DNA from: Bolinopsis microptera
Taxonomy: Eukaryota; Ctenophora; Tentaculata; Lobata; Bolinopsidae
DNA: 64,000 nt
Direction: 5' to 3'
NCBI RefSeq assembly: GCF_026151205.1
Contig: NC_087076.1
Location: 14,245,675 to 14,309,674, forward strand
Shown here: piece by piece, positions 31,601 to 43,085 of the stretch
How the letters are laid out: each line of letters starts with the position of its first letter
Numbering within the stretch: position 1 is the first letter of the stretch
Position numbers and translations under genes: made by a program
Notes under the pieces: model-generated
The model's input: the letters and a program-made list of their open reading frames with translations, nothing else
Databases searched by the model: none
What the model was told of the DNA's origin: nothing

Positions 31601-34600
31601 TCAGCAGTTTATCCTTCGAAAGACAAATGACCTGAACACCTCTCAGGCAAAAAAGTTCTGGAAAGAGTTCAATAAGCTCTTCAAACCCCCATCTGATCAA
31701 ATGGTTGAAGCTCTTATCTCAGAGGATGGAACTATTCTCACAGAAAATGCTGACATCGAGAAGGAAATGTTTGGAACGTTTTTTCAGGCTAAACACATAG
31801 TTCATAATATCGATCAATTTGATGATGTTTTCTATCAGGAAATAAACAACCTGTATGACGACATCAAAAACAGCAACTTCCAGCCCAGTGAGGATATGGC
31901 AGATAGATTTACAAGCAGCTCCGCCCTTTACTGCCCGGTTACACCATGGGAGATCACTGCTACTCTGAAAGGTATTCACTCTACAGCGGCTAGTTTTGAT
32001 AATCATGAAGTACATCAGTCTATGCTAAAGAAACTAGGTCCAAATGCAATTCATGCACTAAGCAGGCTCTTCACACTCTGCTTGCGTAATGGACTTTGGT
32101 TGAGGAACGACTCTAAGATCGTGTTCCTCAAAAAAGATGGAAAGTCCTCATATTCCAAAGCAGGTGCATACAGGCCAATTTCAATCTCCTCGTATGTAGG
32201 CAAACTGCTTGAACGAATCTTGGCACAACGACTTGAGGTATATCTAAAGAAAGTGGGAATTATTGATGTAAATCAGGAAGGTTTCTCCAAAGGTAAAAAC
32301 ACTATCAGATACCTCAATAGGCTGACTGCTGGTATTAAAGGTGATATTATGAAGAAGCTTACGGTACTTTGTTTGTTCATTGACTTCGAAAAAGCTTTTG
32401 ATTCAGTGTGGAAAAAAGGACTAGTTGTTAAGCTCTGGAGAGCTGGCGTTCATGGCTGCTATCTTAAAACTATAGACAGCTTTCTGTTTAGTCGTACAGT
32501 TTGCCTTCTAATAAATGGATTTCTCGGCCCAGTTAGAGACTGCCTGGACTATGGGTTACCACAAGGATCTGTGCTGTCCCCTATGTTGTTCAAATTCTTC
32601 ATTATGGATATCGAGGCTGTCTGTTCAGTGTACCAACAGATTAGTGTCTTGAAGTTTGCTGATGATGGGACAGTTAAAGTGGTTGGCAGAGACTTAGAAG
32701 AGTGTCTTTTCTATCTCAACCTGGCTATGGACAGCATTGAATATTGGACATCTTGTTGGCGCCTGGTTATAAACTGTGATGCAAATAAGACTGAGATTAT
32801 ATGCTTCAACTCATATGATCAAGCCGGAATCCCAACCTCATTCAAACTAGGAGGGAAACTAATTCATCTAACAGATCAAACGAAAGTTCTGGGTGTCATA
32901 CTAGACAGTAAGTTGACCTTCAAACAGCACAGCAAGCATGTCTACAATAATCTAGTCTACCGCTGGGTTTGTATGAGTCGTTATGCAAACAGAAACTGGG
33001 GCATGAACCAAGCAGTGCTAGTTAGAGTTGCCAAAACCATTCTCTTCTCAACACTGTTCTATGGATCTATTATATGGATGAAAAATTCAAATATGACAGA
33101 CATAAACAAACTGTGGTACAGAGTGTCTAAAGCTGCAGTCGGGGCTGTTTTCAATGTACACGGGGCCATTCTTGAAGTCATTCTGGGTGTACCACCACTC
33201 CAAACAATGGGGAGAGTAATTTCGATCAAACATTACCTTAAGGTTCTCCATGACTCAGACGACATTCATTTTGACTTCGTGAGAACTCAACTAGATGAAA
33301 TGAACCCAACAGTACTCTTCCATCTCCGAGACGTGCAGAAATTCTTAAAATGGAAAGTAGAACATTTCAGCACTGAAGGTCAGACCTGTCACTTAACCCA
33401 GAGAAATCTAGAACAAGTTCTGTTACTACCCAAAAAGATTTATAAGTACACTAAAGGAATGATGCAGCAATTCACAGAGCTTCTTTGGCAAGAGAGCTTA
33501 CAAAACCTACTACTGACGGAAGGATGGTCTGAAATTCCAAGAGTCTCCTGCAACCCCCTTCCTATCCCCTTTGGAGTGAGCCGCGAAGTGGAAGTATTAG
33601 TTATGAGTCTCATGTACAAGAACAATCTACTGAACTCGTTTCTCTTCAGAGTTGACAGAGCAGTGGCCTCTCCGCTATGCATCTGTGGCTCGGATGAGCA
33701 AACAGCACTGCACCTACTATCAAGTTGTGAGCTTGTGGACGCGAATCTACAATGTCAAGCTGAACGAATCATCACCCTGTGTAACAGCGGTAGGTCCATG
33801 GTCGATCTAGCAGCTGAGCAGGGCTCCATCATACTGAACTGTTCAAGGGACGAAATGTTTATAAGTGTGTGTGTTGAAATTGTAGAAAGCGAGGGGCTAC
33901 ATCTTAAGCGAAAGATTAATCTTTCGAAAAGATAAGGATTTATTATAGCATCTAATTTTGCTAATCTTGCTACTACTATGATAAAGAATGAAATACCATG
34001 TATATTGAAGTGTAGTAAAGTGTTATTGGACTTTGCTTATTTGATAACAAACACCTTTAAATTAAATATTGTTTTAATAACAAGGGAATGAGTTTTTCTA
34101 TTTGAGCTGTTTAGTTCAAAGAAAAGCAGATATGGACTGCTTTAAAACTTTTATTTTGGAAAAAGTTTGTTTCAGTAACCATTGAGAACCAGTGGCCTTT
34201 TGTAACTGCATCTTTAACCTCAGTTTCACTTTGAAACGTCAAGTGACTGGTAAAGTCAAATATTCTGTTCTATGAACATTTATTCTAGTATTTTGAAGTG
34301 TAGAAATTGTTAAGATCTTTAAGTTTGTACTAAATTACTGATGTTTTATAACGTTTTAACGGGGTGTAATTTTGTTAGGTAGGTATTTAAAATTATTAGT
34401 CTTTTGGAAATTGAAGTTTTGATCTTTACTATTTATTGTTAATAAAATGCTCATTGTAGCCAGTTATTTTAAGATTTTCATCATCATCATCATGATGATA
34501 TTTTTAATGGCCAACAATTATAATCGGATTACAATGAAATTTGGGTTGCAAAAACTGAAATCTCAAAATGTCCACTGGTAGGATGTTTTCATGATTTTCC

Positions 34601-37600
34601 TTTAGTTAAAACTTTTTTTGGATATTCAGCTTCCAGTACTTCCATCTTGGATGGTGTCACTCTCATGTCACCAACCTCACTGATTGGACAATGGTAAAAA
34701 ATTCAGCCAAAGCTGTGAAATTTGGATCAAGGAAACATCAAAAAAGCTTCTACTTAAAATTCTTCCAAATTGGAGATTACATATTTCAAGGGATACAAAA
34801 TAAATTCAAGATGAAATCAAATGTCTGTGAGATCCTAAATCATTAAGTTGAAAGGTGGTCGAATTATCTTCTTATCTAAGTTTTCTGTATCCTCAAACAC
34901 TTTAGTCAGTCCTCTCCTTACTAGTCACCTGAATAATTGAATATGATTGGTGAACTGAGGGTTATTATGATTTTCTAGTTGTTTAAGGGTAGAATGAAGT
35001 CAAATGTTTGTCACACCAACTGTAAAGCCTCACTTTAACGTTTACAGCCACAACTACTCAAATATAGTGTTTATTGTCACTCTTCTGATAAAAATTATCA
35101 ATATAAATGCTTCACACTTTCTTGCTACAGTAAAACCCTGATTTACTACTACGGTAATTCCAGGTTTGCGGTAAATCAAGGGTTTTGTTTGTTTACGATA
35201 TGTGTATGTTTAACCCTATTTGGGGAAAGGAAATGACCGCAGTTAATCGTGATTTGCAATAAATTGGGGTTTTACTGTATTGGGAAAGTAAGCAATATTT
35301 TTCAAATCATCTCAAAAAGAGGTTAATGCGTATGGCCCCACCTCTCCAATTGTAATCAAGTTGAGAATAATGATAATTTACTTACGCTTGAAATTATCAA
35401 ATCCTCCGGTAATATCCTCTCGCTTTGCTTGGACTACTTTTGAGAGGTCGAACTCTTGAACCTGCATCTCTATCCTGTTTGCCACTACTTCTTCAAAAAT
35501 ACCCTTTTCTTTGCAAATACATTCTAAGAGAAAGGAACTTTAAGTAAAAGTCTTAGATTAGGAACAGCAGTTAAAAAGTGAAAAAAAAACGTGTTCGTTA
35601 ATTTTGAATATTTAGATGATCCATTAAAGTGTGTTACATAAACAATCAATTGATTCATTGCCCTACGTTTGACCTTGCCCGTTATAACCCCTATAACCTG
35701 AGCTTACCGTCCATTCTTTTGTGAGACCATGTCAAAACGTAAGGAATGTCAACTCTGTTCTTTAGCATCACAGCATTACATACAGCCCTCTTCCTTGGTG
35801 GGGCAGTGCATGCAAACTCAACTGACATTGTCTTTGTTACTGTCTTATCATTACCTGCAAGATTACATATAAATATATATATATTATGATATGACATGAC
35901 TGTGTGGTATGTATGGCACAAATAATAACGAATACATCTAAACCACTGAGCAACCACAAGATGCAAGCTGACATTCGATTGAATGCCAAGAAATCTTAAA
36001 CAGAATTGACAACGGAGCATAATAATTGTACTATATATTCTGCTGTTACCTGCGCTGAACTCATATGATGCACTGATCTCAGTCGAAATTTCAGCAGAAG
36101 TTATCAAAGGAACTCCAACTTCAAATGAAGTTCCAACTGTGACTGAGGCACCAGCAGTGTGAGTAAAAGATATTGACTCAGACACCTCAATGGTTGAAGT
36201 TATCGGAACGACCAAATCTCTGCTGCCACCATTCTTAAGTTCTTTGTGGCTGAAATTATCAACTCATCAACAGAGTTAGTGATGAATGAACAATTGAAAG
36301 GCCAGGATCAAAATGACTAGTTTTTACTATTTTGCATAGTTACCATATTACTATTTACTACTTACACGACAAAATCAGGTTTAGCTGAGTAAACTCTGCC
36401 AGCATCAATGTCGTAGTCAATGTCGGTAGCTTTGAAGTCATAACCATTGATGTTTTCGCAGTCGCATCCTAAAAGAATTGGTTTTCACTATCTCACTGAC
36501 CACTGTAAACTGTTTAATAGAATCTTGTTCAGTTTTCTAATAAAATTTAATAGTTTTATTTAAAGTAAGGTTATACCACACACACACACACACACAGCTA
36601 TAGACGAGGAAAGTTATCTGGAATATCATTGTATAGTTTGAACTCACCTTCTATTGCAGTTCGCCAAGCATTACCCTCACCATGTTTGTTAACCTTAACC
36701 TGATATCCTCTCCACTCTCTCCACCTCCCATTTATCAGAATGGCTGCCATGTTAATGTAGGCATCATCCCCGGAGTCAGACAGCACTCGAAACTCTAGTT
36801 TCTTCAAAGTATCAAACAAGGTATATCGACATGAGCCAAATTTACTCTGACGGTATTCGCTGTAATGGAGGTTTCGCTTTGGTTCGTCAATCGTTGCACG
36901 AATCGTTTCACAGCTCTTGGATCCCTGTCGAACTCCAAATCTTATCTTCCCAGAGGTTCCTGCATAGCTTCTATCAGAAGTAATGATACGGACTCCATCA
37001 ACATGCTTGTAGGCGCAAAGTGCTGCATTAAGCAGACTGCTTACCAAAATAATGGAAAATGTGAGTCTCATCCTGGAGAGAAAAAATGTTTAAAAGTTAC
37101 AAAATTGATCGGCAAGTTTTGTGCCGACAGCTATATGATGTAACTGTCTGCTGATTTAAAAACGGAAGGGAAATGTAAAAAAACCACTTCAAGTAAATGT
37201 GCTGTAAGGAATTGTTCTTGTAAAGGATAAGATATTACCTCCTACTAACGGTATACTTATACTGACCAGCTGATTCAGTGCTCTAACCTTATCGGGGCTC
37301 TATTCCCAGAGATGTCCGTATAGATTAAATTCTTACGATTTTATCAAATGTTTTATATTATTGAACACTGATAATATATTAGTCTCCTTTCACTCTTATG
37401 ATGCTCATAACACCTGGTTCATGTGAAATTTTCTGTCTACTAACGGACCAACCAGCTGTAAATGAGCTCGTACTCAAACTTAACATAATTATATACTAGA
37501 TATGCACTGAGAGTGCTCACACACCAAATTGAAGACTAATGTTTTCCATTGCCCTTTAAAGAGATTGGTATGGAGGGTTTGTGACTGACCCTGGTCATTA

Positions 37601-40600
37601 GGAAAGGCCGCAGCTAAGTTTCACTATTTTTCGCAATTTGACTTCTACAAAATATTATGGAAAAACTTTTAATATTTTGATATTATCATATTTCACCACC
37701 GCACCAGTATAAGTTTGATTTTGTCTTTTCCAGCAGTTGCAAACTGTAAGGCACTGAAAAATTGTTGTGAAATCATCGAGAAACTGAAGCCATAGAAAAA
37801 CTGTAAGCGTTAGAAGATACTACTGTATAAGTCGGTGCAAGTTAAAAAGGTGCAAGCCCGTGCAAACAGGAATCAGTGTATTAACCTCAGTTTGACCTCA
37901 GCTCATGTAAATGATAGAGTATAAGTAAATTTGTTCAATCCAATCTCTTGTCTGTTAATGCCAGAAACTGGAAATGACCCTTCCAAGCATCTGCTATCTT
38001 TTTAAGGTTGCATCTGTCACCGTACAGACGGTTTTTTAATGGGAACCGTTCACTTAGCACCTAGGGCGTCCTTCTCTGCTCCTTTGTTTGATCATAACCG
38101 ATAATAATCAATATCACACTTGAAATTCTAAGACTCTTTGTTGACCTGTCAAAGAATCTTAAGAGGGACCGCACCCCTCTCAGATTCTAGTCGGGTAGAT
38201 TCTAAGAATCTGCTAGAGAGTTAGAGCACTAGCGAGGTGACAAACGGACATAAAAGTACTATTTTGGAGCAGGTGTTCTACAATTATTATTCGTCTGTCA
38301 TCGAATAGAAACAAATCGCCTGAATCTCAGTTTCTTAGTAATAGAGTTTCACGAACATTTGTAATCTTTCGATATTAATAATTTCAATATTAATAATTAT
38401 ATAATAGCAGATCGTTATTTCAGGGAGCATCATTGGTAAAGGAGGGGAGTCGATTAAAGAGCTGAAATCTAAAACGAATGCGGTGGTTAGGGTTTCTAAC
38501 CGGGATGAGATATTCCCCTTTACTGACGAACGGATTGTATTGGTGGTGGCTCCTCCTGACAGTATAATGGAAGCAGTCACCTTCATCCATTCCAAGTTAG
38601 TTTTAATCAAATAGGGTGGTTAGAGTCTATAGAGTGTATGGTGTTTAAATGTTTAAGTCCGGCAATAATTGGGAATATCATCAATTTTCAATTTCTCTCT
38701 CAGTTTAAATGGGAAGTGATACTGATATCAAGGTTAATGCTAAGACTAACATATTATGTGTATAAGGACACGTTCATTTGAGTTTGAGGATATTGGTAAA
38801 TATAAGTGACCCTATTAAAAGGCACAGTGTAGTTGACTTTGTCACACTATTGAATTACTTAAACCCTTGATCGTTAGGATAATCGTCTCATCCTCTAGGC
38901 TAACTTTGTCACATAACGATATCTTAATCAGGTGATAAGATATCGCTTAAATACGACCGGCACGGAAATGGTTACATTGTCACACTATAAACATGTGACG
39001 GAGTAAATATGAACCCCTTGCTGCCGTTTTTGAACAAATGTTTGAGTGTCCAGTTGATTGGATGGGTACATATGACCATTACCTACATATTTGACGACTT
39101 TTTTCGTTATATGGTGCATTCAGGTTTACTCTGTCACACATTAAAGAAAATATGTGATGAATGTTTAGGGCACCCTGATAAGCAATGCTGAGTAGTATAA
39201 GTTTATTTGATGGCCTGGAAGTGCTGGGAATTGTTATTATATCATATAGTCGTAATAATAATAAGGAATTAAAACACAGAAGGCACAACCAAGCTTATTT
39301 TGTCACATAATCTTGATGATATCTGAACATGTGTGAAATTGAAAAAATAATGATATACCAGCTTAAACCCCTTATATTATACGTACTATGGATCAAACAA
39401 CACTGCTAGAACCATGCACCAGTCACATAAATCATTATTAGGTGGTAATATGTTAACAGTGTCACAATTAAACTACCGCTACATGGTCAAAAATAGGGTA
39501 ATTTCGTCACAAAAAATTATTATAACTCTGTTAGCTCCTTGCTGGCAAAATAACTAGTTTATCGAAATTTTTTTGATGATAAGGTTACATAGTATTCTAA
39601 TAGAGGTATAGTTCTTCAAAATAGGGGCAAGACATGTTTACTTTGTCACATCAGTTATTATAAGAGTTAGGTAATCGTCATCAGACTAAAAGATATTTTT
39701 CGTAGTTTGGATCGATTAATACTTTAATATACCTGTAATAAATCCTATGCCAATTTTAACACACTATCTTGATACTGTTGGGGCAGAAAAAGTTAATTTT
39801 GTCACATTTTCAATGTCTTTGACAAATTGATCTAAATTTTTTAAATTGAGCTCTTATGTTCTGGACAATATTCTTCCAATCGTTTCTGAAAGAATATTGA
39901 ATTCTAATAGAGTTATAGATCTTCAAAATAGGGGCAAGACATGTTTACTTTGTCACATCAGTTATTATAAGAGTTAGGTAATCTTCATCACATTAACATA
40001 TATTTTTTTGTAGTTTGGATTGATTTATATCTAGGTAATAAAGCAGCCTATGCTAATTTTTACACACTATCTTGAAATTTTTTCCCGATCCATGACTCAA
40101 AGTGCCGAAGGCACAAAAGAGTCAAGGACAAGGGTTAGCGAACGAGGTTTTTTTTGTATATGGTAGCTTTGCGACCGTACCTGCGAGCGTGCGAGCGTGC
40201 GCGCGACCGTACCTGCCTGCACACACTGTAATCGCCCACGTGACTACCTGCGCAAAGTTATTTTGCGGAATAATCCGAATTAGCTAATTGTTGGCGCGCG
40301 GCGCTGAACTGACCAAGTACATTGTTAATTTCACCATGTACATATCCCACTAGGCACTAATTGATAGCATACTATTATTATTTTGAGTTACTTATACTAT
40401 TTTGCACACATCCGTGTCGGGTGTCAGGTTGCATAAACAATAAGCATATGGTCACATAAAAATATACACGATTTTCAAATTCAATATGGAATTATATGGT
40501 GGCGCTCGGCCTGTCACTTCGCCATATCTGCATACTTATAAACAGTAAAAACTGGGGTCCCCAGGTTGTATAGAAAATGACAAAATACGCCATCACGGAT

Positions 40601-43085
40601 CGGGAAATTGAGCGGCCATGCACAAAAAAAAGCGGCCGCATTTCTTGTTTGGGCATGAAAAGTTAATTTTGTCACATTTTTAGTGACTTTGACAAATTTA
40701 ACCTAAAATTGTTAAACTTAATCTCTGATGTTCTGGACAATATTCTAATAGAGGTATAGAATATAGATCTTCAAAATAGGGGCAAGACATGTTTACTTTG
40801 TCACATCAGTTATTATAAGAGTTATTATTAGAGACTATTTCATTCTATAATCATTGTTTTTAATCTATTTACGATTTCGTATAATTTTTTGTGACAATGT
40901 AATCTCCTTTCCTTAATAAGAGCATTTTTACTTGTCGCAACAACCGGGATAAAGATAATTTTACCCAGAATACATTACAACAATGCGACTCATAAATAAT
41001 ACTCCAATCCGGATTTTACAATGTAAACATCAACTGATCTTAACTTGCATCAACTACATTGTCATCATATAAAATTTTCCCGCCTTTCAAACCAAAATCA
41101 GATATAAATAATTCGCCCAAAATTTTAAATTTCATATATTGTGACAGAATTAACCTCATTTCCCAATAACCAAGTGCCTGTATTAGCTAACTATTCAAAA
41201 CAACATATTTTAGGGCTATGATTGGTAGAGCAACCATCAAATAATGAGTTGAAAGGGTTTTTAGGACACCTCACAGTAGAATAGAGGTATGGTATCATGA
41301 GTGTGACAAAGTTACCTAAATATTGCCTTGTAACCGTTCGATCCGTGCCCATTAACCAATGTTGTATCATAATTGTTAGATTGACCTAATTTACTATATT
41401 TCAGACCAAGGAATGATAATTAAACAAATGCAGTTAACTAAGTCACACAAAATGTGACATTTGAAACATTATAGTGCCTAACAACAATAGATTTTCTTTC
41501 TGAGCGGTGCATATGGGAGTATGGGTTACGTGGCTAATGTTCAGAACTTCTGAACGTGCTAGGTTAATAGATGTCAAAATTAAGCCACTATCGTCAAAAA
41601 CGCTATTATTTTTGTTTACCAATATCCTCAAACTCAAATGAACGTGTCCATAAAACATCGGCTCATTCCACATATGATTATCTTGTTTTGCTTGTTATTG
41701 GTTTGGTTTGTAACAACAACATTAAGGTTGAGAACAAGTCTGTCCGAAGAAAAAGGCAAAACCTCTAAAAGAAGGGGTGTTAACAGACTGAAAGAGATGA
41801 AACTTATTGTAGCAGACACTTCAGCTGGTAAAATCATCGGGAAGAAAGGAGAAACTGTGAAAAAGATCCAAGAGGTATGTATGATTGGTGAACTAACATT
41901 TTAGCTCCGGTTAATTACTTTTGAATTTTGTGCAATATTTCAGTCTAGTCAATAGCGAATTTTAATAAAATCAAATTCCCAGAAATATCCTGCTTCTTGT
42001 TCTTGTGTCAAGATTAATAATAAATCACCCGAATAATAGAATGAGAAAAGAACACTTTCAGGAGAACAAAGTGAAAGTGATGCTGACAAGTAAAGGAGAC
42101 TGGGGCGTGGTCCCAGGAGAACGAGTAGCAACCATATCTGGAGAGGAGGACAATGTTAACCATGCCATTGAGGAAATGCTCGCTGTTGTAGCGGTTAGTC
42201 TTGCTTTTATAAAGCTTTCGATGTACGTTCAATTGATTTGTTATGGGATTGCAAAGTATAATTAAAGGGTAAATTATTATTCAATAATTAGGATTAGATG
42301 TAATTTATTAAATTTCGAATCAGCATTTTTTCTATTTTTAGAAAGACCCCCACGCTCGGCTGGAGAAGTCCCTGGTGTACCCCCAATACCCCATGTTTGA
42401 TAACTTTCTCTACCATGGACCTCCAGACAGTTTGTACAGAGGACCTCCCTCTCCTAGGTACATTATGTATTTAAATACATTATAGTGTATGTACATTGTA
42501 TAATATATATTTAGCTTACCTTCATCAGGATATAATATATTGCCTTACTTGATTACTAGATTACTAGACATTTTTTTTGCATTGCTTGATTACTAGACAT
42601 TTAAGCTTGAATCTTACTATATATAAAGCGAGACGATATATTATATATATGGTTCCGTGCCATTTTACTGACACCATGGCATCAACTTTAACACGACTTT
42701 CCGCAAAAACCGTAAAAGATATACAACTGAAACTTTTTTGACTGGGTCAAATGCTTTAATGGCCTTCAAATCAGCATGAAAAAATAAAAAATTGGCCAAG
42801 AAATAGGAGTTAAAGAGCCCAAAATTTGGACCCCCAAGTGGTGTCAAAAACGCGAATTAAATAGGTAATAATTATTTTATTTTTTAACTGATGCTTCAAA
42901 CGATCTCTTAAAATACGTGAAATTTTTTATCTATTTATTATCAAAATAACCTCTTCTTCAGGAAAAACGTAGGCCCTCCTCCGCGATGTGGCCGAGGTGG
43001 ATTTGACATCACCCCTCGATACGATGGTTATCAGAGTGAGCAACCCTTCCCCAGGCGAGGCAGGGCACCTCCTCCCTTTTACTAA
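28695..43085 (+). CDS. Nova-like RNA-binding protein with two KH domains
   Basis: Predicted 259-residue RNA-binding protein. Exons: 28695-28782, 38424-38595, 41727-41874, 42062-42193, 42342-42457 and 42962-43085; phases agree at all five junctions. KH1 is split between exons 1 and 2: exon 1 ends KRITLKILIPGVVA and exon 2 opens GSIIGKGGESIKELKSKTNA, with the GxxG loop as GKGG. KH2 spans exons 3-4 (MKLIVADTSAGKIIGKKGE..., then KVMLTSKGDW...ERVATISGE). The C-terminus is proline-, arginine- and glycine-rich (RGGFDITPRYDGY...RRGRAPPPFY). Nova and PCBP proteins usually have three KH domains; only two are found. Family role: binding clustered short motifs to steer splicing or mRNA fate. Intron 1 (9.6 kb) hosts a full LINE and an antisense aerolysin-like gene. 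Donors after exons 2 and 4 are GTTAGT. Confidence 0.82.
28821..28864 (+). promoter_or_regulatory. Shared LINE 5' box, copy in the intronic LINE
   Basis: Identical over 44 bp to 24315-24272 on the minus strand. Because the 10-bp target duplication ends at 28820, this box is the exact 5' terminus of the element. Contains a TATATAA-like core. Confidence 0.65.
29093..30495 (+). pseudogene. LINE ORF1 with PHD finger and zinc knuckles, 1-nt frameshift
   Basis: RNA-binding ORF1 protein. The open frame (29093-30388) has a PHD-type finger at residues 97-160 (CSVCCKEV...CSGCGWYFHTSC...CPPC), a short helical segment at about 165-195, an RRM/gag-like region and one CCHC knuckle (CNKCQGWGHIHRYC). Near 30350-30352 one base appears to be missing: the other frame continues with two further Cys/His knuckle-like motifs (CAENHESNSC; CAHCNKDH) and stops with TGA at 30493-30495, overlapping the ORF2 ATG. 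A real disabling deletion, a sequencing error and a programmed frameshift are all possible. Confidence 0.8.
30492..33935 (+). CDS. LINE ORF2: endonuclease and reverse transcriptase
   Basis: Intact 1,147-residue protein. An APE-like endonuclease lies at about 15-250 (GVQETGAG; MGDFNARH near 156; SSHIDFFITS). The reverse transcriptase lies at about 510-800 (FIDFEKAFDSVW near 630; GLPQGSVLSPMLF; FADDGTVKVVG near 720). A C-terminal CICG...ALHLLSSC Cys/His motif is present. Target-primed reverse transcription is the expected activity. The start ATG overlaps the stop of the re-framed ORF1 (ATGA), which suggests translation by termination-reinitiation. Clade not determined; jockey/I-like or CR1-like. 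Confidence 0.9.
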   Translation: MIDYNTSSRNAQNSTVFGKLCTINICGLSQRSNMMLSKYAFDNDILLFGVQETGAGSQWKSLTNMKTFEDTNNNSNKGCAIMVRQEIMFTQLPVISNISSNIDSVWGMLSWNGKRYIIGNLYLKLDYLSGVKEMLVMLDKAHEMSKLHKCTGVIAMGDFNARHFIWNDTVVNKYGKYIEEHLDWSKFCVHAPSSSTFLARNGSSHIDFFITSTQLDKYIDHPIADHFANLYSGAPLRGHVPVSINVQSQPVAIRSENVQKYNLQSMDWFNWTRDIEIDLTLEKTDSLATDGTIKELLEVINTAIDVSTKENCQMKCVSKHSKPYWTPKLSVLSGKLRFDLKSYLTRNTDTAFEAMQTSEKEFEEARKQACQQFILRKTNDLNTSQAKKFWKEFNKLFKPPSDQMVEALISEDGTILTENADIEKEMFGTFFQAKHIVHNIDQFDDVFYQEINNLYDDIKNSNFQPSEDMADRFTSSSALYCPVTPWEITATLKGIHSTAASFDNHEVHQSMLKKLGPNAIHALSRLFTLCLRNGLWLRNDSKIVFLKKDGKSSYSKAGAYRPISISSYVGKLLERILAQRLEVYLKKVGIIDVNQEGFSKGKNTIRYLNRLTAGIKGDIMKKLTVLCLFIDFEKAFDSVWKKGLVVKLWRAGVHGCYLKTIDSFLFSRTVCLLINGFLGPVRDCLDYGLPQGSVLSPMLFKFFIMDIEAVCSVYQQISVLKFADDGTVKVVGRDLEECLFYLNLAMDSIEYWTSCWRLVINCDANKTEIICFNSYDQAGIPTSFKLGGKLIHLTDQTKVLGVILDSKLTFKQHSKHVYNNLVYRWVCMSRYANRNWGMNQAVLVRVAKTILFSTLFYGSIIWMKNSNMTDINKLWYRVSKAAVGAVFNVHGAILEVILGVPPLQTMGRVISIKHYLKVLHDSDDIHFDFVRTQLDEMNPTVLFHLRDVQKFLKWKVEHFSTEGQTCHLTQRNLEQVLLLPKKIYKYTKGMMQQFTELLWQESLQNLLLTEGWSEIPRVSCNPLPIPFGVSREVEVLVMSLMYKNNLLNSFLFRVDRAVASPLCICGSDEQTALHLLSSCELVDANLQCQAERIITLCNSGRSMVDLAAEQGSIILNCSRDEMFISVCVEIVESEGLHLKRKINLSKR
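35128..35277. mobile_element. 150-bp TA-flanked MITE
   Basis: Starts CAGTAAAACCC and ends with the complement of CAGTAAAACCC; TA at 35126-35127 and 35278-35279. A Tc1/mariner-type miniature element between the LINE and the aerolysin-like gene. Confidence 0.8.
35378..37071 (-). CDS. Secreted aerolysin-family pore-forming protein, five exons, nested
   Basis: Exons: 37071-36648, 36468-36366, 36249-36050, 35854-35708 and 35523-35378; total 1,020 nt, 339 residues, all phases consistent. A cleavable signal peptide of about 20 residues opens exon 1, followed by a PLAT-like beta module resembling that of the gene at 9097. Exons 2-5 carry the aerolysin/natterin-type beta-pore module: a YDIDAG motif in exon 2, a serine/threonine-rich amphipathic segment with FTHTAG and YEFSAG signatures in exon 3 (the usual prepore-loop region), and a TWSHKRMDG stretch in exon 4. 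Family members oligomerise on membranes and form beta-barrel pores for defence, digestion or venom; which role applies here is unknown. It lies antisense in intron 1 of the Nova-like gene and no break is seen. If the last donor is used, a further exon could exist. Confidence 0.82.
36579..36597. repeat. (CA)n microsatellite
   Basis: Short run of about nine CA units in the first intron of the aerolysin-family gene. Confidence 0.9.
39593..40820 (+). repeat. 308-bp tandem repeat, about 2.6 copies, one interrupted
   Basis: Units start ATTCTAATAGAG at 39593, 39901 and 40742 and share CTTCAAAATAGGGGCAAGAC and GTTTACTTTGTCACATCAG. The second unit is split by the dispersed repeat at 40078-40658. Confidence 0.85.
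40078..40658 (-). repeat. Dispersed repeat, copy 2
   Basis: Reverse-orientation homologue of 25826-26262, inserted in the second 308-bp unit. Comparison with the uninterrupted unit places the insertion at the sequence CACTATCTTGA...GGGC. It has a CpG-rich interior with GCGAGCGTGCG words. No transposase. Confidence 0.75.

Larger units (their letters stand above)
28821..34490 (+). mobile_element. Full-length non-LTR retrotransposon in Nova-like intron 1
   Basis: Bounded by a 10-bp target duplication CATGATGATA (28811-28820 and 34491-34500). It begins GTTTTAATAC and ends in a short (TCA)n tail. The 5' UTR is about 270 bp, with a GC-rich inverted segment around GTCCGAC...GTCGGA at 28997-29016. 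ORF1 and ORF2 overlap by an ATGA junction. Length 5,670 bp. Inserted in the same orientation as the host gene. Confidence 0.9.
38826..41460. repeat. Cluster of TTTGTCACA words in Nova-like intron 2
   Basis: At least 15 occurrences of TTNNTTTGTCACA-like words, mostly on the plus strand up to 40805 and on the minus strand from about 40885 to 41310, at intervals of roughly 70-170 bp. No open frame of note. Part of the block is a 308-bp tandem repeat. Confidence 0.75.
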
